Assembly (NCBI GenBank): GCA_902612915.1
Contig: CACMFH010000005.1
Location: 20,578 to 84,577 of the forward strand
Length of the DNA stretch: 64,000 nt
Direction: 5' to 3'
DNA from: an uncultured SAR86 cluster bacterium
Lineage (GTDB): Bacteria; Pseudomonadota; Gammaproteobacteria; Magnimaribacterales; D2472
The position numbers and the translations under genes are program-made. The number at the start of each line of letters is the position of its first letter. Positions within the stretch are counted from its first letter, which is position 1. Shown in pieces: positions 19,917 through 29,841 of the stretch. The notes under the pieces were generated by a model. The model was not told the DNA's origin, made no database searches, and saw nothing but the letters and a program-made list of their open reading frames with translations.

Positions 19917-22900
19917 ATGACTAAAAATAAACAAAATAAATATCAAAATTATGCATATTCTATTAAGAAATATTTTGATAAATCTTCTAACTCTTTATGT
20001 CTTGTTACAAAGGACAATATTGAATCAAAGTATATTTTTAATGAACTTTCAATTTTAATTGAAAATAGGCCAATTCAACTCTTTCCTGAGAACGATATTC
20101 TTCCGTATGATCATTTTTCAATTCCAGAAGAAATAACTAAACAGAGATTTCAATTAATAAACAACAGAAATAAAGAAAAGCATATTCTAATTACTTCAGT
20201 AAGAAATTTATTTGAAATATTCCCAGATAGATACTTCTTTAAGTCTGAAGAGACATTTTCCATAAACGACAAGTTATCTATTGATAGTATTATAAAAATT
20301 GTTGAGTCCTTAAATTATCAAAAGAAAACAAATGTAGAGAATATTAATGAATATTCAATAAGAGGAGGTATTATTGATGTTTTTTCACCTATTTATAAAA
20401 ACCCGCTAAGAATTGAAATATTTGATGATCAAATTGAATCTATAAGACTATTTGAAATAGAATCACAATTATCAATAAAAAATATTGAGCAATTTTCAAT
20501 TTCTAAAGGAAGTTTATTTAGTCTAGATGATCAGAAGGTTTCGTCATTCATTAAAAAATGGCGAGAATATTTTACGGATATAGATGAAAGATATTGTTCT
20601 ATATTTCAAAAAATTAAAAATAATGAAGTGGCTGAGGGTATTGAGATATATTTTCCGTTCTTTTTTGAAAAAACATCAACTTTTATAGAAATATTTAATA
20701 ACTATGACTACATTAAATATCATGACTTGAATAACAGCATAAACAAATATAATCATCTTATTAGAAATAGGTATGAGGATGAATCTCATGATTCAAGAAG
20801 ACCATTAATTAAGCCATCAGATTTATTCTTAAATTGTGAGGATGTAATGAATTTTACTGAATCAATCAAAAAAATTGATGCTAATGAAATTGATTATTCA
20901 TTTGAGTCATTTAAAAAGGTTGAAGAAGCGATTCAAAAACATGAATTCAATGATAAGAAAATAGTATTAATGTCATCTGTACCCTCAGAAATTGAGAAAT
21001 TAAAAGAAAAATATAAAACCGAAACAATAAGTATTAAAAATATTGGTGAGATCAAAAAAAATGTTTCGTTAATTTATGGTGATATTGTAAGGCCAATAAA
21101 TATAACAGATGAAAATATACTTGTTTTCCATAAAGAATATATTGATAAATCAGAATTTAAAATAGATTCATCAAACGCTAAGTCACTAAAAAAAGATACT
21201 TTATCAAAACTTTTTCAGGTAGGAGACTTAATAGTTCATGAGGATTATGGTTTAGGTATATATGAAGGATTGGAAGTTGTAGAAGCTAATAAAAAATTAA
21301 GTGAATATATAAAAATAACATATGACAAAAATGAAGTTTTATATGTTCCACTGAAAAATATTAATAAGATTTCAAATTATCATAAAAATAATAATACCAA
21401 TATTACAATTGATTCACTTTCATCAAATAAATGGTCTATTAAAAAATCAAAAGCAGATAAAAGAGTTATTGATCATGCAGCTGAAATATTAGATATTGAA
21501 TCAAGAAGAAATAATGCAAATTCACCAAGTTTAAAGGCAGATGAAGATTTATTTTTAAATTTTGAAAAAGAATTTCCGTATAACGAAACACCAGATCAAA
21601 TTGAATCTATTCTATCTATAAAAAAAGATCTTTCTCTTATAAAGCCAATGAATCGTGTTTTATGTGGAGATGTAGGATTTGGAAAAACAGAAGTCGCAAT
21701 GCGAGCAGCATTTATCTCAGTATCATCAAACAAACAAGTAATTATTATTACTCCTAGTACAGTACTTTGCGATCAGCATTATGATTCATTTATTAAAAGA
21801 TTTGAGAATTTTCCAGTAACTATAAATAAGTTAAATAGACATACATCAAAAAAAAACAAAGAACATATAATTAATAGCTTTAACTCAAAAAAAACTGATA
21901 TTTTAATTGCTACTCATATTGTTTTTAATAATAGTATTAATTATGAGAGTACCGGTCTATTAATAATTGATGAAGAACATAAATTTGGTATTAAACAGAA
22001 AAACTTCATTAAAGATAAACAATCAAATGTTCATGTTCTTTACTTATCAGCAACACCTATCCCAAGAACAATGAATCTTGTGTTTTCGGGCTTAAAAGAT
22101 TTTTCTTTTTTACAAACTCCACCAACAAATAGAATCAACATAAAATCATTTTTAAAAATACAAACCTCACAACTTCTTAAAGAGGCTCTAACAAGAGAAA
22201 AAGTAAGGGGTGGTCAATGTTTTATTGTTCAAAATGATATAGATAAAATGGAAAGCATAAAAAAAGAAATTAATAATTTGTTACCTGATTTTAACGTATC
22301 GATTGCTCATGGAAGACTTTCAAAAAAAGAAATAAAAAAAGTGATGCATGAGTTTAATAATGGTGAGATAGATGGATTAATTTGTACAACTATTATCGAG
22401 ATGGGTCTTGATATACCTAATGCTAATACAATAGTAATTATCAACTCACATAATTTCGGACTATCACAACTACACCAACTAAGAGGAAGAGTTGGGAGGT
22501 CAGAGAAACAAGGTTATTGCTATTTTTTAATACCAACATTGGAAATACCAAAACTTTCTAGAAATAGATTGGATTCAATAATTAGACACTCTAATCTTGG
22601 AGAAGGATTTTTAATAGCAGAAGAAGATCTTGAACTTAGAGGTGGAGGAGAAATGTTAGGAGATAAACAAAGTGGTCACATAGATAACATTGGATTATCT
22701 TTGTATTTATCAATGCTAAGAGACGCAATAAATTCTCAGAAAGATACTAAGGAATCAATTAAGAAGGATATAGAAATAAATTTCTATGATTCTGCATATA
22801 TTAGTGAAGATTATTTGCCCTCACCTCTTGAGCGATTAAAAATTTATAAAAAACTTGATGAACTTTTAACATTTAAAGATTTAAAAACTTTAAATACTAA

Positions 22901-23201
22901 CCTTAGGGACAGATGCGGAAAGATACCAATTGAAACCAAAAATTTAATAGATAACAAAAGATTTTATTTGAAAGTATTGAACACTGGAATTAAGTGTATT
23001 AAATCAAATGAAAAAAATACAAATTTTGAAATAACAAATGATATAAAAGACGAACATTTAAATAAATTAGTTAGTCTTGCTCAAGATGAGCCTCAAAAAT
23101 ATCAAATTAATTCAAATAATAAATTTATTTATAAGTATCATGAATTAAACTCTGAGGTTAGAAGACAAAATATAAATGAGCTATTAGATGAAATTTTTTA
23201 A
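19917..23201 (+). CDS. mfd: transcription-repair coupling factor Mfd
   Basis: Displaces RNA polymerase stalled at DNA damage and recruits UvrA. 1094 residues, against 1148 in E. coli. UvrB-homology region about 1-330. CarD-like RNA-polymerase interaction domain about 430-495 (GDLIVHEDYGLGIYEG). Helicase Walker A GDVGFGKTE near 582 and DEEH box (IIDEEHKFG). C-terminal TRCF domain with GEMLGDKQSGH. Very AT-rich and lysine-rich, like its neighbours. Divergent from the acyl-CoA dehydrogenases, with 60 bases between starts. Confidence 0.97.
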   Translation: MTKNKQNKYQNYAYSIKKYFDKSSNSLCLVTKDNIESKYIFNELSILIENRPIQLFPENDILPYDHFSIPEEITKQRFQLINNRNKEKHILITSVRNLFEIFPDRYFFKSEETFSINDKLSIDSIIKIVESLNYQKKTNVENINEYSIRGGIIDVFSPIYKNPLRIEIFDDQIESIRLFEIESQLSIKNIEQFSISKGSLFSLDDQKVSSFIKKWREYFTDIDERYCSIFQKIKNNEVAEGIEIYFPFFFEKTSTFIEIFNNYDYIKYHDLNNSINKYNHLIRNRYEDESHDSRRPLIKPSDLFLNCEDVMNFTESIKKIDANEIDYSFESFKKVEEAIQKHEFNDKKIVLMSSVPSEIEKLKEKYKTETISIKNIGEIKKNVSLIYGDIVRPINITDENILVFHKEYIDKSEFKIDSSNAKSLKKDTLSKLFQVGDLIVHEDYGLGIYEGLEVVEANKKLSEYIKITYDKNEVLYVPLKNINKISNYHKNNNTNITIDSLSSNKWSIKKSKADKRVIDHAAEILDIESRRNNANSPSLKADEDLFLNFEKEFPYNETPDQIESILSIKKDLSLIKPMNRVLCGDVGFGKTEVAMRAAFISVSSNKQVIIITPSTVLCDQHYDSFIKRFENFPVTINKLNRHTSKKNKEHIINSFNSKKTDILIATHIVFNNSINYESTGLLIIDEEHKFGIKQKNFIKDKQSNVHVLYLSATPIPRTMNLVFSGLKDFSFLQTPPTNRINIKSFLKIQTSQLLKEALTREKVRGGQCFIVQNDIDKMESIKKEINNLLPDFNVSIAHGRLSKKEIKKVMHEFNNGEIDGLICTTIIEMGLDIPNANTIVIINSHNFGLSQLHQLRGRVGRSEKQGYCYFLIPTLEIPKLSRNRLDSIIRHSNLGEGFLIAEEDLELRGGGEMLGDKQSGHIDNIGLSLYLSMLRDAINSQKDTKESIKKDIEINFYDSAYISEDYLPSPLERLKIYKKLDELLTFKDLKTLNTNLRDRCGKIPIETKNLIDNKRFYLKVLNTGIKCIKSNEKNTNFEITNDIKDEHLNKLVSLAQDEPQKYQINSNNKFIYKYHELNSEVRRQNINELLDEIF

Positions 23202-23832
23202 AAAAAAATCTTTATTATTAATATTATTAATAAATATTTCTTTTGCTCAAGAAGATGCGGCTGAATATAAAATAGAATTAATCATATTCAAGTATACGGA
23301 TTTTGAGACTAATGAAACCTTCAATACAAAATTAAAAGTACCTAATAAAGATTTAGTTTATTTATATGATGAGGGCTCCTTATCTGACAAGACCGAACAT
23401 AGTAACTTCTCAAATATGTCAGAATTTTATAAAAACTTATTTAATAATATTGATGAAATAGATATTAAGGAATTACCAAAACCTCTATATAGAGATAATG
23501 ATAATTTAACTGTTTTAAATAAGCTAAAAAGTAAAATTGCTAAGGATAAAAACTATATTTTACTTGATACAAAATCTTGGATCCAAACTATCCCAGATAA
23601 TGAATCATCAAATTTTTTGTCATATCAAAGCCAAAATAATTATGGCTTTCTTATAAGGTTCTATAAAAAGAGATTCATGCATATTGATCTTAAAGCATAC
23701 TTAGGAAATTCATATACAAGAAACTCTAATATAAAAATCTTCATTGATAATGAAAAAAGAATATTTAATGAAGAAGTTCACTTTTTCGATCATCCATATT
23801 TTGGAGTGGTAGTTTCTGTAAGTGAAATTTAG
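23188..23832 (+). CDS. csiV: CsiV-family periplasmic protein
   Basis: 214 residues with a signal peptide (cleavage near SFAQ, about residue 21) followed by the YKIELIIFKY segment typical of the CsiV family. Family members are found after mfd in Pseudomonas and relatives. The mfd link is conserved here, with the start 14 bases inside the end of mfd. The molecular function of the family is not well known; peptidoglycan binding has been suggested. Family assignment is from the N-terminal motif and synteny. Confidence 0.72.
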   Translation: MKFFKKKSLLLILLINISFAQEDAAEYKIELIIFKYTDFETNETFNTKLKVPNKDLVYLYDEGSLSDKTEHSNFSNMSEFYKNLFNNIDEIDIKELPKPLYRDNDNLTVLNKLKSKIAKDKNYILLDTKSWIQTIPDNESSNFLSYQSQNNYGFLIRFYKKRFMHIDLKAYLGNSYTRNSNIKIFIDNEKRIFNEEVHFFDHPYFGVVVSVSEI

Positions 23833-24423
23833 TTATTTATAATAAGCGTTGTCATTTATTGAATGATCAGTAAGATCTTTGACTGCTTTTACTTCTGGAA
23901 TTTGATCGATGAGAGTTTTCTCGATTCCATCTTTAAGTGTTACATCTACCATTCCACAACCCTGACAACCTCCTCCAAATTGAAGAACTGCAATGTTTTC
24001 ATCATTAAATTCTACAAGAGAAACCTCGCCGCCATGAGATTCAAGCATGGGATTAATTTCGTTATAAATTACATAATTTATTCTGTCTTCAACTGGGCTA
24101 TCAGGAGATATATTTGGCAGTCTTGCATTAGGAGCTTTGATAGTAAGCTGACCACCAAAAGTATCATTATCAAAATTTACCTCACAATCTTTTAAAAATG
24201 GAATACTTCTTTTTTCGATATTAACGTTTATTAAATCAAGATTTAAAATCATGTCATCGGGCATGGCTTCTTCTGGTTTACAATATGCTAGGCAAGTTTC
24301 GGCTTTTGGAGTGCCGGGATCAGAAATGAAAATTCTAATAGATAAATCTGTTTCATTCTTATCTTGAATTAATTTCGCCAAGTATTCTTCAGCAGATTTT
24401 GTGATATTAATTATTTCATTCAT
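23833..24423 (-). CDS. nfuA: Fe-S cluster biogenesis/carrier protein NfuA
   Basis: 196 residues: an N-terminal degenerate A-type carrier domain (about 1-95) and a C-terminal Nfu domain with the CxxC cluster motif C153-x2-C156 (GGCQGCGMVD). It delivers [4Fe-4S] clusters under stress. It starts the base after csiV ends (convergent, zero spacing). Unlike several other proteins in this window, its metal-binding cysteines are intact. Confidence 0.95.
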   Translation of the reverse strand: MNEIINITKSAEEYLAKLIQDKNETDLSIRIFISDPGTPKAETCLAYCKPEEAMPDDMILNLDLINVNIEKRSIPFLKDCEVNFDNDTFGGQLTIKAPNARLPNISPDSPVEDRINYVIYNEINPMLESHGGEVSLVEFNDENIAVLQFGGGCQGCGMVDVTLKDGIEKTLIDQIPEVKAVKDLTDHSINDNAYYK

Positions 24424-24429
24424 GTTTAT

Positions 24430-24594
24430 ATGTGGTTATATAGGATTATAAGTTCTTTTTTGGGAATTAGAAAAAAAGAACAACTTTCAGATGATCTAAG
24501 TAATATTTCATTTGGAAAAGTTATTTTTTTATTCATTAGTATTAATGTGGTATTTATAGGTTTAGTTTTAATTGTTACAACTCTTTTAATATGA
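24430..24594 (+). CDS. DUF2970 small membrane protein
   Basis: 54-residue protein beginning MWLYRIISSFLGIRKK. The N-terminal FLGIRKKEQL segment followed by one transmembrane helix (about 32-54) is the DUF2970 pattern of small gammaproteobacterial proteins. The stop TGA overlaps the ATG of trmA (ATGA), showing translational coupling. The start is 6 bases from the divergent nfuA start. A reverse-strand frame over the same bases looks spurious. Function unknown. Confidence 0.8.
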   Translation: MWLYRIISSFLGIRKKEQLSDDLSNISFGKVIFLFISINVVFIGLVLIVTTLLI

Positions 24595-25601
24595 ATAAAT
24601 TTGATAGATTTCAAGACGACATTAAAAACAATTATGACGAAAAAGTAGTAATTAACCTCAGTCCCTCAACATCATTTAGAAGCCGTTGTGAATTTTCTTA
24701 TGGAAAAAATCATTATGTTATGCATGATATTAATGAAAAAATTTACATCAAAACTTTTAAAGACGCATCATTAGATATTCAGAACTTAATGCCAGTACTT
24801 TTAAAGAGGATAAATGAGAATAACGAAGTAAACCACAAGTTATTTCAAGTTAATTTTAGATCAAATCAACATAATAAAATTATGGTCACAATGATTTATC
24901 ACAAAATAATAGATAAATCCCTAATAAATCTTGTGAATCAAATATCTGATGATCTAAAAGTAAATATAGTCATTCGATCTAAAAACTATAAATATGAAAC
25001 AAGGGGTTTATATTTAGACGATACACTCATTTATAAAAATTTAAAAATTTATCAGACTGATAATACTTTTACACAATCAAATAAATATTTAGTTAATAAA
25101 ATGATATTTAAAGTTATTGATTTCATAGAGAATCCAGGTGACTTATTAGAGTTATATTGTGGGATAGGTACTTTTACTATTCCGTTATCATTTATATTCA
25201 ACAAAGTTCTAGCAACAGAAAATAATAGAAACTCTATTAAATGCCTTAATAAATCTTTAACAGAAAATAATATTTCAAACATTCATAATGCTCGTCTTTC
25301 ATCTGATGAAGTATCAGAATTATTTAAAGGAAAAATTTTCAATCGAATGAATTCAAAAAGTATATCTGACTTTAATTTTTCACATATTCTTTTAGATCCT
25401 CCACGGTCTGGATTAACAGAAGATGTAATTAATTTAGCCTCTAATTTTAAAAATATTATTTATGTTTCTTGTAGTGCTGAAACTTATATTAGAGATATAA
25501 ATTTAATTAGGTCACATAAAATTACAAACATAGAATTGTTTGATCAATTTCCAAATAAAAATCATCTAGAGATAGTGTCTGTATTAAAAATGATCGAATA
25601 A
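24591..25601 (+). CDS. trmA: tRNA (uracil-5-)-methyltransferase TrmA
   Basis: SAM-dependent m5U54 methylation of tRNA (the T-loop). 336 residues, against 366 in E. coli. SAM motif LLELYCGIGTFT. LDPPRSGL with the catalytic aspartate. Nucleophile cysteine in YVSCSAETY. The C-terminal HLEIVSVL carries the general-base glutamate. Has no iron-sulphur cysteines, as expected for TrmA and unlike RlmC/RlmD. Confidence 0.94.
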   Translation: MNKFDRFQDDIKNNYDEKVVINLSPSTSFRSRCEFSYGKNHYVMHDINEKIYIKTFKDASLDIQNLMPVLLKRINENNEVNHKLFQVNFRSNQHNKIMVTMIYHKIIDKSLINLVNQISDDLKVNIVIRSKNYKYETRGLYLDDTLIYKNLKIYQTDNTFTQSNKYLVNKMIFKVIDFIENPGDLLELYCGIGTFTIPLSFIFNKVLATENNRNSIKCLNKSLTENNISNIHNARLSSDEVSELFKGKIFNRMNSKSISDFNFSHILLDPPRSGLTEDVINLASNFKNIIYVSCSAETYIRDINLIRSHKITNIELFDQFPNKNHLEIVSVLKMIE

Positions 25602-25602
25602 T

Positions 25603-27270
25603 TTATTTGATATCAAAATTATCTGAAAGAGATTTCATTTCCTTTCTAAGAACAAACATTGCAATTAAATTTGGGATTGATACAAGTGCTACAACAACAT
25701 AAGCAATGTTCCAAACTACAGTTGTATCAATAACTGCAGCTAAAACAAAACATAAAACGTAGAAATTTCTATACCAAACAACACCCTTCTCTCCAAATAT
25801 ATACGCAGTTGATCTATCCCCATAATAACACCAGGTTATTGATGTAGAAAATGCAAATAATAATAAGGCTATAGCTACTAACTTACCGCCATATTGACCA
25901 AGTATTCCCTGCGAGAATGCTTTTGCTGTTAATTCTGCTGAGCTTACAAGTGATTTACCATTTATAGAAACTTGTTCTGATATTTTTCCATTTTTAACAT
26001 CAAGCTTTCCTGAAAATAAAGTATCTTCAATTGAATTGGAAATTGTTACGTCTTCTGCAATTGATCTGGAATGAATTACAGTTATATTTTCTGATAATAT
26101 TTTTCCATCTTTTATATCTAGTGAGCCTGAAAATTCATTTACATTTGAATCAATAGATTGAACATATTTTGTTAAATCGTTTATATGATCTGGATAAATA
26201 TATTCACCATCTACATTTTTTTCATCAGAGTAAATACCTTCAAGAATTACCATATCTGTCTTTGAGAAAGTTGTATCAAATTTTTGAGTCCATACTCCAC
26301 TTGATAAAATTACCAACGCTGTAACACTACAAACAACAATGGTGTCGATAAAAGGTTCGAGTATAGAAACAACACCTTGATCAATTGATTTATTTTTTGA
26401 TGAAGCATGAGCAATTGGAGATGATCCCTGACCAGCCTCATTTGAATATAGCCCACGAGCAACACCATATTTTAAACTCATTGCAAAACTAGCACCAAGA
26501 AATCCGCCAACCGCAGCAGATCCAGTAAAGACTTGTGCAAATATTGCGTTAAATGAAGGTATTATATTTTGATAATTTTCTGCCAATATTATTAATGCAC
26601 CACCAAAGTATATAAGACCCATTATTGGAATAATTCTACTAGCAACAGATGCAATTCTTTTTATACCTCCAATAATAATTATCCAAAGCAAAGCTCCCAA
26701 AAATAATCCAGTAAATAGTTTAGGTACAGCAAATTCAGTGTTCATTACCAAAGCAATATTATTAATTTGAGGCATATTTCCAGAACCTATAGCTGTAATC
26801 ATCATTAGGAATGCAAATAGAATAGCAACCCATTTCATATTTAAACCTTGTTCAATGTAATACATTGGTCCACCAGATATTGAGCCGTCGTTTAAAGTTG
26901 TTCTGTATTTATGACCTAAAGTTACTTCAACATATTTTGTTGTCATTCCAAAAATTGCTGTAATCCACATCCAAAATATTGCTGCAGGCCCACCTGTCCA
27001 AATTGCTAAAGCAACTCCACCAATATTACCTGTACCCACAGCGCCAGACATAGCTGTTGTAAGTGCTTGAAATCCAGTTGTTTCTCCATCTGATTCAGAG
27101 TTTTTTGTCTTTCCAGATACTATTTTTAATGCGCTATTGAAATACTTAAATTGTGGAAATCCTAGATAAATAGTAAAAAATATGCCCGTTCCAATTAATA
27201 AAGCTGGAAACCACCAAGATCCGCTTAAATTACTATCAAGCAAAACCAAAAAAGCATTAAATTGTTCCAT
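25603..27270 (-). CDS. alanine/glycine:cation symporter (AGCS family) with extra domain
   Basis: Na+-coupled amino-acid uptake. Family signature GTGNIGGVALAI begins at 80. 555 residues, against the usual 440-480. The extra length is a soluble insertion at about 328-450 between two helices. It contains an imperfect duplicated motif: FSGSLDIKDGKI at 380 and FSGKLDVKNGKI at 419. Na+ for transport would come from NQR. The insert is likely extracytoplasmic (inference) and its role is unknown. One base separates it from trmA (convergent). Confidence 0.88.
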   Translation of the reverse strand: MEQFNAFLVLLDSNLSGSWWFPALLIGTGIFFTIYLGFPQFKYFNSALKIVSGKTKNSESDGETTGFQALTTAMSGAVGTGNIGGVALAIWTGGPAAIFWMWITAIFGMTTKYVEVTLGHKYRTTLNDGSISGGPMYYIEQGLNMKWVAILFAFLMMITAIGSGNMPQINNIALVMNTEFAVPKLFTGLFLGALLWIIIIGGIKRIASVASRIIPIMGLIYFGGALIILAENYQNIIPSFNAIFAQVFTGSAAVGGFLGASFAMSLKYGVARGLYSNEAGQGSSPIAHASSKNKSIDQGVVSILEPFIDTIVVCSVTALVILSSGVWTQKFDTTFSKTDMVILEGIYSDEKNVDGEYIYPDHINDLTKYVQSIDSNVNEFSGSLDIKDGKILSENITVIHSRSIAEDVTISNSIEDTLFSGKLDVKNGKISEQVSINGKSLVSSAELTAKAFSQGILGQYGGKLVAIALLLFAFSTSITWCYYGDRSTAYIFGEKGVVWYRNFYVLCFVLAAVIDTTVVWNIAYVVVALVSIPNLIAMFVLRKEMKSLSDNFDIK

Positions 27271-27274
27271 ATAG

Positions 27275-27505
27275 TTATTCCGAATAATTATCGACTAAGT
27301 CAGTATATCCACCAATCAACTTATCATCTATAAAAATTTGAGGAACTGTTCTAGCTTGAGGATTTCGCTCTAACATCTCTTCAAAAACTTTTGGATCATC
27401 AGCACTATAGACATCATATTTTATTCCTTTTGAATCAAAGAATTTCATTGCCATAACGCAATATGAGCAATTTGACCTGGAATATATTTCAACTTTTTTA
27501 GTCAT
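27275..27505 (-). CDS. grxC: glutaredoxin (dithiol, Grx3-like)
   Basis: 76-residue glutathione-dependent thiol oxidoreductase. Start set at ATG 27505 (MTKKVEIYS); a longer frame adds 9 unlikely residues. Active site C13-S-Y-C16. Glutathione-binding TVPQIF and GGYTD motifs are present. Four bases upstream of the amino-acid symporter gene on the same strand. Confidence 0.9.
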   Translation of the reverse strand: MTKKVEIYSRSNCSYCVMAMKFFDSKGIKYDVYSADDPKVFEEMLERNPQARTVPQIFIDDKLIGGYTDLVDNYSE

Positions 27506-27525
27506 AATTTCATTATAATAAAAAT

Positions 27526-28293
27526 ATGTCATTATTTAACCTAAAAGATAAATCAATTTTAATTACAGGATCTTCAAGGGGTATAGGAAAAAGTATTGCA
27601 CATCATTGTGCTTTACATGGTGCCAAGGTAATTATCTCTAGTAGGAAACTTAATGCTTGTGAAGCTACTGCTAGTGAAATTAATAAAGCCGTTGGTAAAG
27701 AAGCTGCCTTCGCTATTCCAGCAAATATAAGTGATGAAAATCAACTAAATGATTTAGTGTCATTAACTAAAGAAAAACTAGGAAGAATTGATACCCTCAT
27801 TTGCAATGCTGCAACAAATCCATTTATGGGGTCAATGCTTGATATGCCATCAGAAAAGTTTGACAAGGTTATGAATAATAATATTAAGTCTAATCAAATT
27901 TTATGCAATTTAGTATTACCAGATATGATTGATCGTGAGGATGGTTCAATTATTATTATATCAAGTATCGCTGCTATTAAAGGTAGCCCAATACTTGGTG
28001 CTTATAATATAAGTAAAGCTGCCGATGTTATGATTGTTAAAAATATAGCTGCTGAATTTGGTCATAAAAATATTAGAGCAAATTCGATTGCACCAGGTCT
28101 TATAAAAACAGATTTTGCGAAGGCATTATGGGAAAATCCTGATATTTTAAATTCAGTGTTGTCTTCAACACCTATGAGAAGGATCGGTGAGCCAGATGAA
28201 ATTGCTGGTGTTGCTATTATGCTTGCTTCTGATGCTGGTAATTATATTAACGGACAAACAATAGTTGTTGATGGTGGTACAACTATATCTTGA
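27526..28293 (+). CDS. SDR family oxidoreductase
   Basis: Classical short-chain dehydrogenase of 255 residues. NAD(P) motif TGSSRGIGKS near the N-terminus, catalytic Ser in IISSIAAIKGS, and YNISK carrying the Tyr and Lys. The C-terminal NGQTIVVDGG is typical. Substrate unknown; family members include dehydrogenases/reductases of alcohols and ketoacyl groups. It is not the FabG of the fatty-acid cluster, which is at 31158-31874. The 3' end overlaps convergent holB by 11 bases. Confidence 0.88.
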   Translation: MSLFNLKDKSILITGSSRGIGKSIAHHCALHGAKVIISSRKLNACEATASEINKAVGKEAAFAIPANISDENQLNDLVSLTKEKLGRIDTLICNAATNPFMGSMLDMPSEKFDKVMNNNIKSNQILCNLVLPDMIDREDGSIIIISSIAAIKGSPILGAYNISKAADVMIVKNIAAEFGHKNIRANSIAPGLIKTDFAKALWENPDILNSVLSSTPMRRIGEPDEIAGVAIMLASDAGNYINGQTIVVDGGTTIS

Positions 28294-29248
28294 TAGAATT
28301 TTTTAATTCGCTAAAAAAATAATTTAAAACATGAGTTTCATTGATTTGTGGGACTTTAAAATAATCATATCGAAAATCATTTAAATCATTTATAAGATTT
28401 GAAATCTTTAAATTGTTAAATTTAAATGTATTAAATTTTACATAAGAACCCGATAATTTTTCAGATAATAACCTTGATTTTAAAAGTATCTTAAGAAATT
28501 CAATTAAATAATTTGTCTTTTTAATTAAATCAATTTCTAGATCTGCAACATTTTTTAAAGCTGAATTAGCATCAATTTTATTTTCTATAAAGTCAGAAAT
28601 AATTTCAAGGAACTCCCTAAAATTTAAATGTTTGTTGTTTTGAATATCCTCAATAATTTCTAATGGAGATATAAAACTTGGAAAATATGTAGAGTTAATA
28701 TCTGATATACCATTTTTACTTAGCCAATCATTAATAATTGATTCATTTAAATTAGGTACATTAATAATTTGGCACCTACTATATATTGTATCAAGTAATG
28801 ATTTGTTTCTATCAGTAACGATAATAATGAAAGTATTTTTAGCTGGTTCCTCAAGAGATTTTAACAATGCATTTTGACATTGGGCATTCATAGTTTGAGC
28901 ATTCAATAATAGAGCTACCTTATTATTTGAAATTGACGGAGTTACCGATAAAAAATCATTAACATTTCTTTGGCCCTTTTCATCATCCCATTTATCTTTT
29001 CTATAAGTGATATGGTGGAGAAGTATTTTTTCTTTATCTAGTTTAAAAAAATCAGGATGGTTATTAGACTTGATAAGTGCTTGTTCATTTGAATCTAATT
29101 TTTTTGAAAGAATTTTTGTAGCAATCTCATTTGCAAGAAGTCTTTTACCAAGACCTTTAGACCCAGAAATTATTATTCCATGTGGTAACTTGTCAAAATC
29201 AATATTTTTATAAATTTCTTTTAGCCAACCATAGTTATCAATACTCAA
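28283..29248 (-). CDS. holB: DNA polymerase III subunit delta'
   Basis: Clamp-loader subunit of 321 residues. P-loop-like GSKGLGKRLLA, NHPDFFKL, then the sensor-region NALLKSLEEPA and IYSRCQI. In E. coli the segment before HPDYY carries four zinc-binding cysteines. Here that stretch (KKLDSNEQALIKSNN) has none and is shorter, so the zinc module is lost. The position after tmk is the standard gammaproteobacterial order. Confidence 0.9.
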   Translation of the reverse strand: MSIDNYGWLKEIYKNIDFDKLPHGIIISGSKGLGKRLLANEIATKILSKKLDSNEQALIKSNNHPDFFKLDKEKILLHHITYRKDKWDDEKGQRNVNDFLSVTPSISNNKVALLLNAQTMNAQCQNALLKSLEEPAKNTFIIIVTDRNKSLLDTIYSRCQIINVPNLNESIINDWLSKNGISDINSTYFPSFISPLEIIEDIQNNKHLNFREFLEIISDFIENKIDANSALKNVADLEIDLIKKTNYLIEFLKILLKSRLLSEKLSGSYVKFNTFKFNNLKISNLINDLNDFRYDYFKVPQINETHVLNYFFSELKNSIKI

Positions 29249-29250
29249 CT

Positions 29251-29841
29251 TTATAACCCAATATGTTTAATTATTTTTTGATGAATTTGATCAATATCCA
29301 AAGAGGCATTAATTTTTATAAATCTATCCTTATTATCTTTTGCAATCTTGATGTAACCTTTTCTTACTCTTTCAAAAAATGCTTTGCTTGATGATTCAAT
29401 TCTATCAATATCATCATTAGTTTTGCGTGCAAAACCCTCATCAACTGAGATATCAAGCAAAATACTATAATTAGGTACTGGACAATTTATAAAAGTTATA
29501 AGAGATTCAATTAAAGGAATAGAAAGCTTTCTGCCATAACCTTGATATGCAATAGATGCATCATAGAATCTATCTAATAGTAAATAATCTGACTTACATT
29601 TATTTATCTTGTGTTTTATAAGCTCAGATCTTGATGCAAACATTAAAAGAAGTTCAGCTTCATTTGATAATTCATTTGATGAGTTTAATAGAATATCTCT
29701 TATTTTTTCACCAGTATTTGTTGATCCAGGTTCTCTATATACGTCTACTAAAAAATTTTTTGATTCAAGATAATCTTTTAGAAGTCTTAACTGAGTAGAT
29801 TTACCAACACCCTCAATTCCCTCAAATGATATTATTTTCAT
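29251..29841 (-). CDS. tmk: thymidylate kinase
   Basis: dTMP to dTDP. 196 residues. P-loop FEGIEGVGKST at 5-15, DRFYDASIAYQG substrate loop, and a lid segment FARKTNDD with the lysine/arginine typical of the bacterial enzyme. It overlaps mltG by 4 bases and is 2 bases from holB. Confidence 0.95.
   Translation of the reverse strand: MKIISFEGIEGVGKSTQLRLLKDYLESKNFLVDVYREPGSTNTGEKIRDILLNSSNELSNEAELLLMFASRSELIKHKINKCKSDYLLLDRFYDASIAYQGYGRKLSIPLIESLITFINCPVPNYSILLDISVDEGFARKTNDDIDRIESSSKAFFERVRKGYIKIAKDNKDRFIKINASLDIDQIHQKIIKHIGL

Noticed and set aside
23188..23832. CsiV-family gene as an unrelated secreted effector
   Set aside because: Its position after mfd and the N-terminal family motif match the known mfd-linked family, so no new function is proposed.
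24426..24614. 62-residue reverse-strand frame over the nfuA-trmA gap
   Set aside because: It covers the same bases as the forward DUF2970 gene, has poor protein-like composition, and the forward frame has a recognisable family pattern plus ATGA coupling to trmA.
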